From the NCBI GenBank assembly GCA_017434755.1, contig JAFRER010000008.1, forward strand, positions 1 to 64,000: a stretch of 64,000 nt of DNA. The letters are read 5' to 3'. A program made the translations under genes and the position numbers. This document shows, one piece after another, positions 47,624 to 54,836 of the stretch. Within the stretch, counting starts at the first letter, position 1; every line of letters starts with the position of its first letter. This DNA comes from Oscillospiraceae bacterium. GTDB lineage: Bacteria; Bacillota; Clostridia; Oscillospirales; Oscillospiraceae. The notes below the pieces were generated by a model. It was given only the letters and a program-made list of their open reading frames with translations, was not told where the DNA came from and searched no databases.

Positions 47624-48001
47624 TTACTTTATTTCCGAAAACACATACGCCTGATGAATCCATGAGAAAAGCTCATCATCAAACTCATCCGCAGTTCCAA
47701 TGACAATGTGAGTTGTCCATCTTCCGGGATACGGCTCTGTTTTTACCGCGACTCTATCAGAATCCAACGGGTAGGGCAATCCCAATGTGACTACAAGATA
47801 GGGACATGGAAGCTCCGCTTTCTTTTTTACCCGCGCAAAGGACACGCAAGCGAATATATGCCTGTTTGAAAAGGAGATCTGTGTCTTCTGCACCCTCTTT
47901 TTTGCAGCAGGAAACAATGCATAGATTTTGGTTTCTAATACTTCATATAACGGCAACGCCGACGGGTTCTTATCAAAAAACAGCAATGTATCAGTATCCA
48001 C
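47624..48001 (-). CDS. DUF5655-family protein
   Basis: A 125-aa protein starting at GTG with AGAGGAAA upstream. The conserved block KKRVQKTQISFSNRHIFACV, then PYLVVTLGL and EPYPGRWTTHIVI, matches the DUF5655 family, whose function is unknown. It is short and soluble. The 200-bp gap between it and the phosphatase gene (47422-47623) shows no gene. Confidence 0.75.
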   Translation of the reverse strand: MDTDTLLFFDKNPSALPLYEVLETKIYALFPAAKKRVQKTQISFSNRHIFACVSFARVKKKAELPCPYLVVTLGLPYPLDSDRVAVKTEPYPGRWTTHIVIGTADEFDDELFSWIHQAYVFSEIK

Positions 48002-48100
48002 TATGATTTTTCCTCTGTAAATCCCGACTTGATGGAATCATCCCATTATGCCCGAATATTAAGCAATTTATTATACATCATCACGGTGGATTTTGTCACT

Positions 48101-48131
48101 AAAAACGGCACTCTGCGGTTCGCAGAGTGCC
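48101..48131 (-). terminator. terminator of the nitroreductase/NTF2 unit
   Basis: GGCACTCTGCG / CGCAGAGTGCC stem with GTT loop, followed on the minus strand by GTTTTTA. Confidence 0.9.
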
Positions 48132-48161
48132 TTGCGGGTTTCTGTATAAACAGCAGGTGGA

Positions 48162-48530
48162 TTACCGGATCGGCCGCCCGATGCCCATGCGCTTTCTCCA
48201 TGCGGGAGCATCGCCGTCATCGGCCCAGTATTCATCCAGCGTCCGGATACGGGCTTCTTTCATCGCAAAAAAGCTGACGGCGTGGAACGAGGCGGAACGG
48301 TCCCTCGGAAATACCTTTACGACGCTTATGAGAAGGTCACCGGATTCTTCCGTCCGCTCAATCATCCCCTCCCATTCGCCCGGGTAATCACAGTTTGCCC
48401 GGACAAATTCGGCAACGGAGAACTGTTCGTTTGTGCAGTGCCAGCGGATAACGGCGTCCTCACAGAAGTAGGAGGGCAGCGCCGCCCGGTTTTTCGACAA
48501 TACATCCTTCCAGAAAGAAGAAAGATCCAT
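48162..48530 (-). CDS. NTF2/SnoaL-like protein
   Basis: A 122-aa protein of the nuclear-transport-factor-2-like fold: FWKDVLSKNRAALPSYFCEDAVIRWHCTNEQ, then SFFAMKEARIRTLDEYWAD. Such single-domain proteins bind or convert small molecules, and the specific role here is unknown. It follows the nitroreductase gene by 54 bp on the same strand. Confidence 0.75.
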   Translation of the reverse strand: MDLSSFWKDVLSKNRAALPSYFCEDAVIRWHCTNEQFSVAEFVRANCDYPGEWEGMIERTEESGDLLISVVKVFPRDRSASFHAVSFFAMKEARIRTLDEYWADDGDAPAWRKRMGIGRPIR

Positions 48531-48584
48531 GATAAGATCCTGCCTTTTTGAAATGATAGGACTTCGCGGAGGATGGTTCCGCCC

Positions 48585-49145
48585 TCACAGCCACGTTTCC
48601 ACGTTCTCCCGCCGCGGGGCTTTTTTTGCCGGGATTCCTGCCGGATATCCGATTACCATGGAAAGATACAGTTCGTATCCCTCAGGGATGAACTTTGCCT
48701 TGTTGCGGGCGGTTTCCTCCGTGCGGAATACATCCTTTGAGAAGACGGTCAGCGCGCAGGTGGAAAGACCGAGGGACTGCGCCGCGTTCATGATATTGCC
48801 CGCCGCAAGGAAGGCGCCGGCCTCCGGCCAGGGAGCCTTCGGATCATAAGAGACCAGGATCACGACAGGGGCACCGTAAAAATCGGAAGGGTACGGCCAC
48901 TTTGCGCCTTTCGGAGCGAGCTTCCGGAATTCCGCCGGCTCCGGGGCCACGGCCTCCAGGAGCTCCCGCTTCCCTTCCTCTGAGCATATGACCGTAAAGT
49001 GCCATGCCTCCAGGTTGTGACCGTTGGCGGCATATTTTGCGGCGTCGAGGATCGCCTCAAGCTTTTCCTTTTCCACCGGATCGGGCTTGAATCTTCTGCA
49101 GCTGAACCGGCTTTTCATGGTTCTCAATACTTCGTTTTCGATCAT
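48585..49145 (-). CDS. nitroreductase family protein
   Basis: FMN-dependent oxidoreductase, 186 aa. The start follows GGGAGG five bases away; a much longer in-frame extension has no ribosome site. The conserved FMN-binding N-terminus is MKSRFSCRRFKPDPVEKEKLEAIL and AKYAANGHNLEAWHF, and the C-terminal GYPAGIP motif is present. It may act on nitro compounds, quinones or flavins. Divergent from the ogt gene with 112 bp between starts. Confidence 0.88.
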   Translation of the reverse strand: MIENEVLRTMKSRFSCRRFKPDPVEKEKLEAILDAAKYAANGHNLEAWHFTVICSEEGKRELLEAVAPEPAEFRKLAPKGAKWPYPSDFYGAPVVILVSYDPKAPWPEAGAFLAAGNIMNAAQSLGLSTCALTVFSKDVFRTEETARNKAKFIPEGYELYLSMVIGYPAGIPAKKAPRRENVETWL

Positions 49146-49257
49146 GTCTGCCTCCCTTTTACAAAAATGTTGTTTGCATCCCCTAAACTGCATATAATGA
49201 TTATAAACGATGGCGGAGAAATACTCCACAGAAAGCTGAAACGAAACGGAGAGAACA

Positions 49258-49782
49258 ATGGACTGTATCTGCCGAACGGGTTCGCCGCTGGGGGGCATCA
49301 CGCTGGCAAGCGACGGACAGTCGCTCACCGGCCTATGGTTCGACGGGCAGAAATTTTATGCGCGGACGCTCGATCCGGTGCACACGGAGAAGGCGCTTCC
49401 GGTCTTCGATGAGACCCGTCGCTGGCTGGAGCTCTATTTCAGCGGCAGGGAGCCGGATTTCACGCCCCCGCTGACCCTTCGCGGGACCGCCTTTCAGACA
49501 GGAGTGTGGGAGATTCTGCGCGCCATTCCCTATGGGAAGACCATGACCTACGGACAGATCGCAGAAGAACTCGCTCTGCGCGCGGGACTGCCCCGTATGT
49601 CCGCGCAGGCGGTTGGCGGCGCTGTCGGCCGCAATCCGGTCTCGCTGATCGTTCCCTGCCACCGGGTCGTCGGCGCGGACGGCAGCCTGACAGGCTATGC
49701 GGGCGGGCTCGACAGAAAACGCCGGCTGCTGCAGCTCGAAGGAGCGGGACCGGGCGAACTGCTTATGCCGAAAAAACCGTGA
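49258..49782 (+). CDS. ogt: methylated-DNA-protein cysteine methyltransferase
   Basis: Suicide repair protein that removes the alkyl group of O6-methylguanine, 174 aa. The acceptor cysteine is C134 in IVPCHRVVG, with RNPVSL before and a DNA-binding helix GQIAEELALRAGLPRMSAQAVGGA before that. The N-terminal half is the short ribonuclease-H-like domain. The ribosome site is GGAGAG. Confidence 0.96.
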   Translation: MDCICRTGSPLGGITLASDGQSLTGLWFDGQKFYARTLDPVHTEKALPVFDETRRWLELYFSGREPDFTPPLTLRGTAFQTGVWEILRAIPYGKTMTYGQIAEELALRAGLPRMSAQAVGGAVGRNPVSLIVPCHRVVGADGSLTGYAGGLDRKRRLLQLEGAGPGELLMPKKP

Positions 49783-49894
49783 CCGAATATGGTCATTGCG
49801 GTTCTTCCGCTCGACAATCCGGTCCGGATGTGCTATTTTATAGAAGAACGGATAACGGATCGGAGACAACCAATCGAAAAAAGAGGTAAGAGCT

Positions 49895-50263
49895 ATGCCG
49901 TGGATCGAGCATGCGGAGGAAATCCTGTTTTATATAGTCCAGATCTGCACCATACTGATGGAGTTTTTCGGAGTCTGCGTCCTGGTGTATACCGCGGTAC
50001 GCTGCTTCATCCACTGGGTCAGGCACAGAGAGGGCATCAGGCTCTCGCTGGCAAAGGGGATCGCCCTTGCGCTGGAGTTCAAGCTCGGCGGAGAGGTGCT
50101 CCGTACCGTGGTGGTCCGTGAATGGTCGGAACTGGGCATCCTCGGAGCGATCATTGCGCTGCGCGGCCTGCTTACCTTCCTGATCCACTGGGAGATAAAG
50201 AACGAGCAGAAGGAGATCGAGAAGGAACTCGCCTCGGCAAACGCGGAAGAACTGGAAAAATAA
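49895..50263 (+). CDS. DUF1622 membrane protein
   Basis: A 122-aa protein with a hydrophobic helix (residues 8-35), a second region around residue 80-100 (LGILGAIIALRGLLTFLIHWEIKNE), and the conserved LALEFKLGGEVLRTVVVR segment of DUF1622 proteins. Role unknown; the family is widespread in membranes of Firmicutes and other bacteria. Confidence 0.85.
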   Translation: MPWIEHAEEILFYIVQICTILMEFFGVCVLVYTAVRCFIHWVRHREGIRLSLAKGIALALEFKLGGEVLRTVVVREWSELGILGAIIALRGLLTFLIHWEIKNEQKEIEKELASANAEELEK

Positions 50264-50278
50264 AGCGCAGAATTACTG

Positions 50279-50313
50279 ACCGCGGACATTTTTCGGATGT
50301 CCGCGGTTTTTTG
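50279..50313 (+). terminator. terminator of the DUF1622 gene
   Basis: ACCGCGGACAT / ATGTCCGCGGT stem (50279-50289 with 50297-50307) followed by six T. Confidence 0.93.
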
Positions 50314-50379
50314 CGACCGATCGAGCAGAAAATGCGACTGTATGGGTGAGAGCACTCGAGAGCACTCGCGGAGGTCATC

Positions 50380-50937
50380 ATGGAAGACAAAGAGATCATA
50401 GGGCTGTTCTTAGAAAGGAACAGCTCGGCGATTGAGGAGAGCCGCCGGAAATACGGCGCGGCGCTGGAGAGGACGGCGAAGAACATCCTTTCCGACCCTC
50501 AGGATTCGGAGGAATGCGTAAACGACGCGTATCTTGCCGCCTGGAACACGATCCCGCCCGCCGAGCCGCGGTCGCTCGGGGCATATCTCACAGGACTGAC
50601 GAGAAATATAAGCATTTCAAGGCTTCGCGAACGATATGCGCAGAAGAGGGGTGGAGGGGAATATGCCGTGGCTTTCGATGAACTCGAAGAGGTGATCTCC
50701 GACGGGAGAAGCCCCGAGGAGGAGATCGAATCCAGAGAGCTCGGAATGGCGCTGAACCGCTTTCTGTCTTCCCTGAAAGAGGATGACCGCATGATATTCG
50801 TCAGCCGTTACTGGCTCGTGGAAAGCGTGAAGGAGATCGCCGAACGCCTTGCCACGAGCGAGAGCCGGGTGAAGAGTTCCCTTTTCAGGAGCCGGAACGG
50901 ACTGAGGAAACAGCTCAGAAAGGAGGGATATCTTTGA
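50380..50937 (+). CDS. ECF-type sigma factor
   Basis: Alternative sigma factor of 185 aa with sigma-2 (QDSEECVNDAYLAAWNTI, TGLTRNISISRLRERY) and sigma-4 (RMIFVSRYWLVESVKEIAERLATSESRVKSSLFR) regions. It is probably kept inactive by the next gene's product, which overlaps it. A tandem 10-bp repeat, GAGAGCACTC twice (50348-50367), sits just before the ribosome site GGAGG. Confidence 0.92.
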   Translation: MEDKEIIGLFLERNSSAIEESRRKYGAALERTAKNILSDPQDSEECVNDAYLAAWNTIPPAEPRSLGAYLTGLTRNISISRLRERYAQKRGGGEYAVAFDELEEVISDGRSPEEEIESRELGMALNRFLSSLKEDDRMIFVSRYWLVESVKEIAERLATSESRVKSSLFRSRNGLRKQLRKEGYL

Positions 50938-51824
50938 ATACGGAAAAACTGCTTGATGCGATGAACGAGATAGAAGAATCCTTTAAGACGGAAGCTCTGC
51001 TCCGGAACGGATATCTCTCCGATGCGGAATCGTCTGTAAAGGAGATATCGGAAATGAACGATCTGTCAAAGCATCTGAAAACCACAGCAAAGAAAAGCTC
51101 GAAAAGGATCCTTACAATCGCCCTTGCAGCCTGCCTGGTCATCGCGCTTGCCATAACGGCCTATGCGGTGGGCCTGTTCACCGTGAGCCACAGGGATCCG
51201 GAGCCAGGCGAGACATACTCGCTCTACTGGCCGGACAATCCCTCCGGCAGGCTGGTATGGGACAAGTTCAACTATGTCTTCGAATTCGACGGGCCGGACG
51301 AGTGCGCGGAGATAAAATTCAAAGAGGGCTGGCTGCCCTTCGCGCCGGACGAAGGCGTGAATTCCTGGTTTACCGATGAGGAGGGCTGGCGCACCACCCT
51401 CATCTCCGAAGGGGCTCCGGAAGTGGACCACACATCCGAAAACTTCCAGCCATACAGGGTGGATGTGTTCTATGCCTCGCAGTTTAAAAACGACGGCGCC
51501 ATGATCCTCATGTATCAGACGCCCGAGAAGATCATCAGCGAGCAGTGGGGAGAGCATCAGGTCCTCAAATTCCATGCCACCCAGCACTTCGACGCGGTCG
51601 ACGATGACGACCGGGGCATCCATACGCCTGAGCGGAATCTCGACTATTACTACGTGATCCTTTTCAGCCCGGACGAGGGCTATGTGATCGTGGTCTGCGG
51701 CACCTCCGATATGGAGACTGTCGAGCATGTGGCGAAAGACCTGCAGATAAAGAAGACGGGGAACAGGCTCAGCTCGACAGACTTTGAGCAGAACTGCGTG
51801 TTCATAGACGTCGGCCAGGGCTAA
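50934..51824 (+). CDS. membrane partner of the ECF sigma factor
   Basis: A 296-aa protein starting at TTG that overlaps the sigma gene by four bases, with GGAGG eight bases upstream. A short cytoplasmic N-terminus (to about residue 58) precedes a transmembrane helix (TIALAACLVIALAITAYAVG) and a roughly 210-residue extracytoplasmic domain with VDVFYASQF and VILFSPDEGYVIVVCG. The N-terminus lacks an obvious zinc anti-sigma motif. Most likely an anti-sigma factor that senses an envelope signal. Confidence 0.72.
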   Translation: MNTEKLLDAMNEIEESFKTEALLRNGYLSDAESSVKEISEMNDLSKHLKTTAKKSSKRILTIALAACLVIALAITAYAVGLFTVSHRDPEPGETYSLYWPDNPSGRLVWDKFNYVFEFDGPDECAEIKFKEGWLPFAPDEGVNSWFTDEEGWRTTLISEGAPEVDHTSENFQPYRVDVFYASQFKNDGAMILMYQTPEKIISEQWGEHQVLKFHATQHFDAVDDDDRGIHTPERNLDYYYVILFSPDEGYVIVVCGTSDMETVEHVAKDLQIKKTGNRLSSTDFEQNCVFIDVGQG

Positions 51825-51853
51825 AAAAAGAAGCGGTCAAACCGCTTCTTTTT
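51825..51853. terminator. bidirectional terminator
   Basis: AAAAAGAAGCGGT / ACCGCTTCTTTTT with loop CAA, between the sigma unit and the convergent degV-like gene. Confidence 0.9.
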
Positions 51854-51866
51854 GTTGCATTATTTT

Positions 51867-52751
51867 TTATTCGGGACGTCTTCCGCTACAGAGGTAGAAT
51901 ACCGTCAGCAGGCCTGGCCCGCAGTGGGCGCCTATCACGACACCGAGGCTCGTGATGCGAACCTCACCGATCTGCGGATAAACCTTTTTCACCTCATCCC
52001 GAACAAATTCTGCATCGGCCATGCAGTCGGCCTGCAGGATGCGGAATTCAACACCGGAGGGATCGATCAGACTAAGGTCGTGGAGGATGCCGTCGAGGAT
52101 GGCTTTCAGAGCGGCTTTTCTGCCGCGCACCTTTTTTGCAACGTCGAGAGTGCCCCTGTCGGGGACATACAGCACCGGCTTGATGTTGAGCAGAGAGCCT
52201 ACAAGTGCGGAAGCATTGGAGACTCTGCCGCCGGCCTTGAGATATTTAAGATCGTCCACCGTAAAGCGGTGGGCGATTTTCAGCTTGTTTTCCTCGCCCC
52301 AGGCAATGACCTCGTCGAAACAGGCTCCTGCCTCCTTCTGCGCAACCATCTGCTCCACCAGAAGACCAAGCCCGCCGGAGATGCAGAAGGTGTCCATCAC
52401 ATAGAGCCGCTGATCGGGATATTCCTGCCGCATCAGCTCTGCGGCCTTTGTGGCATTGGAGAAGGACACGGACATCTCCTTCGACATGTCGAGAAAGATC
52501 ACATCTTTCCCGCTGTCAAGGAGTTTCTTGAAGAAATCCATGTAGACGAATTCGTTGATCATGGAGGTTTTCAGGATATCTCCGCCGCGCATCCCGCGGT
52601 AGATCGCCGCACGCGATTCCTCTCGGCAGTCATCCTCGCAGGGTTCGCCGTTAATAGTGAAGCTGTAGGGTATGAAGGGGATGCCGTGGGCATCCAGCCA
52701 GGTCCTCGGCAGATCCGAGGTGGAAGAAGTTGCAATGATATAATCTGACAT
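51867..52751 (-). CDS. DegV family fatty-acid-binding protein
   Basis: A 294-aa lipid-binding protein of the FakB/DegV type. The N-terminal VFLDMSKEMSVSFSNA region and the fatty-acid pocket segment GGRVSNASALVGSLLNIKPVL are typical. FakB-type proteins deliver fatty acids to a kinase for phospholipid synthesis, but no fakA-like gene is in the window. The ribosome site is AAGGAG. Confidence 0.92.
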   Translation of the reverse strand: MSDYIIATSSTSDLPRTWLDAHGIPFIPYSFTINGEPCEDDCREESRAAIYRGMRGGDILKTSMINEFVYMDFFKKLLDSGKDVIFLDMSKEMSVSFSNATKAAELMRQEYPDQRLYVMDTFCISGGLGLLVEQMVAQKEAGACFDEVIAWGEENKLKIAHRFTVDDLKYLKAGGRVSNASALVGSLLNIKPVLYVPDRGTLDVAKKVRGRKAALKAILDGILHDLSLIDPSGVEFRILQADCMADAEFVRDEVKKVYPQIGEVRITSLGVVIGAHCGPGLLTVFYLCSGRRPE

Positions 52752-52773
52752 TTCAGAACTCCTTGTGTCTGAT

Positions 52774-52802
52774 ATTATAAAGTCTTGTGCATTGTATCAC
52801 AA
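52774..52802 (-). promoter_or_regulatory. degV-like gene promoter
   Basis: TTGTGA (52797-52802) and TATAAT (52774-52779) on the minus strand, 17 bp apart. Confidence 0.7.
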
Positions 52803-52868
52803 AATAGTGAAATAGTAAAGTATCTGTTCCGAAATCGGAATAAAACATGGAAAATGGCTGACAAAGCA

Positions 52869-52897
52869 TTGGACAGGAAGAGATTCCATGATATAAT
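52869..52897 (+). promoter_or_regulatory. flavoprotein gene promoter
   Basis: TTGGAC (52869-52874), 17-bp spacer, TATAAT (52892-52897). Confidence 0.75.
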
Positions 52898-52992
52898 TCA
52901 AATATTAAAATAATAGGCAGCAGAAAAAACCGTTGGAACGGGAACAAAACATCCGTCAGAAAAAGGTAACGATCAACAGACAGGAGGAGCGT

Positions 52993-54459
52993 ATGAAGAT
53001 CACAGCAGACGTAGGAATAATCGCAGCCGGCCCCGCAGGTCTGTGCGCGGCCGTTTCCGCCGCTGAAGCAGGGGCTTCCGTGGTTGTCTTTGAGAAGGCG
53101 AATAATGTCGGCGGCACTGCCAACATGGGCATGGGGCCCTTCGGAGTGGAAAGCCGGATCCAGAAGGCGGCGTTCAGCAACCTGACAAAAGAGGCGGCGT
53201 ACCGCAAGTTCATGGACTATGTCCACTGGCATACAGATGCCAGACTGGTGCGGGAATACTTCTGGAAATCCGGAGACACGATAGACTGGCTCGAGGATAT
53301 GGGCGTCAAGTTCGTCGGTGCGCTGAAAATGTTCCCCGATTCCGAAGCGACCTGGCACGTTGTTCAGCCGGAAGACGGTTCACGCCCTGGCCCGCGTGCG
53401 GCGACCACTATGAACAAGGTTGTATATAAGCGTGCGCTGGAGCTCGGAGTTAAGTTTTTTCTGGAGACGCCCGCTTACAGAATTCTGAAGGAAGACGGAA
53501 AAGTGTGCGGGATCCTTGCCCGGAACGCCGAAGGCGAGGAGGTTGAACTGCGCTGCAAGGCTGTTGTCGTGGCAACGGGCGGCTTCTGCGGAAATCTCGA
53601 AATGATAAAGGAATACACGGGATATGAATACGGCAAAAACATTTTCCAGCACACGGACCACAACATCATTGGCGACGGTATCCGCATGGTGTGGGAGATA
53701 GGCGGAGCAAAGGGGCGCATGAGCATCGAGGCCACCGGAGGAAGAGCATCGGTCGGTGACGGTGATATGGAAGCGGCCATTCTCAGCATAGCGTTCGCTC
53801 AGGCTAACCTGACCGTCAACAAACAGGGCTTCCGCGTCTGTGACGAATCGATCATGCAGAACAGTTCCGTTGCAGCGAATATCATTGATGAGCAGCCCGA
53901 TAAAAAAGTGTTCAACCTGCTGGATGAATCCATAATCAAGAGATACCGCCGGAGCGGCATGCCGTTTTCCTCGAGTGTGATCGGGGCCGGAAATATCGAT
54001 GATTTCGATGTGCGCTTTACAAAACTGGCAGAGTTATATCCCGAACACTTCTTTGCGGCGGATTCTCTGGAAGAACTGGCGGATAAAGCCGGGGTCGATA
54101 AGAAGAATCTGCTTGAGACCGTTGAGGAATACAACGATGCCTGCGACATCAACTATGACGATGTTTTCGGCAAAGACCGCAGATATCTGCTCCCGTACAA
54201 AGGCAAGCGTTTCTATGCTGCAATCGGCAGAATTGGCGGATACGGAACCTTAGGCGGAATAAAGGTGAACTGGAAGCAGGAGGTCGTAGACGAAAACAGC
54301 GAACCCATCCCGGGACTCTGGGGTGCGGGCAGCGATATCAATGAGATCTATGACGGAACATATATGTTCTATCTGCCGGGCAATACCATGGGGTTTGCAG
54401 TGAACACCGGCCGCATTGCCGGTGAGCGCGCAGCGGAATATGCATTGAATCTGGATTGA
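52993..54459 (+). CDS. FAD-dependent reductase, fumarate-reductase-like
   Basis: A 488-aa flavoprotein of the succinate dehydrogenase/fumarate reductase flavoprotein superfamily, the single-gene type that reduces enoates. The start follows AGGAGG. The dinucleotide-binding start is IIAAGPAGLCAAVSAAEAG, where the first glycine of GxGxxG is alanine. Further motifs are VVVATGGFCGN, QGFRVCDES and a C-terminal GYGTLGGIKVN with GLWGAGSDINEIYDG. No signal peptide or heme-binding CxxCH is seen, so it is a soluble cytoplasmic enzyme. The substrate is unknown. Confidence 0.88.
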   Translation: MKITADVGIIAAGPAGLCAAVSAAEAGASVVVFEKANNVGGTANMGMGPFGVESRIQKAAFSNLTKEAAYRKFMDYVHWHTDARLVREYFWKSGDTIDWLEDMGVKFVGALKMFPDSEATWHVVQPEDGSRPGPRAATTMNKVVYKRALELGVKFFLETPAYRILKEDGKVCGILARNAEGEEVELRCKAVVVATGGFCGNLEMIKEYTGYEYGKNIFQHTDHNIIGDGIRMVWEIGGAKGRMSIEATGGRASVGDGDMEAAILSIAFAQANLTVNKQGFRVCDESIMQNSSVAANIIDEQPDKKVFNLLDESIIKRYRRSGMPFSSSVIGAGNIDDFDVRFTKLAELYPEHFFAADSLEELADKAGVDKKNLLETVEEYNDACDINYDDVFGKDRRYLLPYKGKRFYAAIGRIGGYGTLGGIKVNWKQEVVDENSEPIPGLWGAGSDINEIYDGTYMFYLPGNTMGFAVNTGRIAGERAAEYALNLD

Positions 54460-54483
54460 CAGACCGCATAGATGAATAAAAAT

Positions 54484-54517
54484 GAAAGAAGCCCGCTTTT
54501 TCAAGCGGGCTTCTTTC
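54484..54517. terminator. terminator between convergent genes
   Basis: GAAAGAAGCCCGCTT / AAGCGGGCTTCTTTC, a 15-bp perfect stem with a 4-nt loop, between the flavoprotein and the Feo cluster. Confidence 0.85.
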
Positions 54518-54544
54518 GCCAATGAGAGGGGTATTGAGAGGAGG

Positions 54545-54769
54545 TCACAATCCGTTTTTCTGTTTTGTGCTGGGAGTTTGTGCCGGGCATCCGTCCGCGC
54601 TGCAGGCGGAACAGCCGGCGCAGGCCCCGCAGCCTGCGCAGCTGCCGCCGCAGGAGGACTTCCCTGCCCTTTTATCTCGGATCATGCCGCGTACCACGAA
54701 GAAAACAATGGCTGCAATTACGGCAATGATTACGATATCCGCTATATGAGAGGTGAGCCAGATCAGCAT
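54545..54769 (-). CDS. FeoB-associated cysteine-rich membrane protein
   Basis: A 74-aa protein with one N-terminal helix (DIVIIAVIAAIVFFVVRGMI) and a cysteine-rich tail (SSCGGSCAGCGACAGCSACS). This is the small protein found next to feoB in many anaerobes and probably passes or senses iron at FeoB. The ribosome site is AAGGAGG. It lies 67 bp after feoB in the same direction. Confidence 0.9.
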   Translation of the reverse strand: MLIWLTSHIADIVIIAVIAAIVFFVVRGMIRDKRAGKSSCGGSCAGCGACAGCSACSADGCPAQTPSTKQKNGL

Positions 54770-54836
54770 TTAAAAGTCCTCCTTTGCTGAGAGTGAAAAG
54801 GGTTTACAGAGAGGTGTATGGAAATGATGAGAGTTA

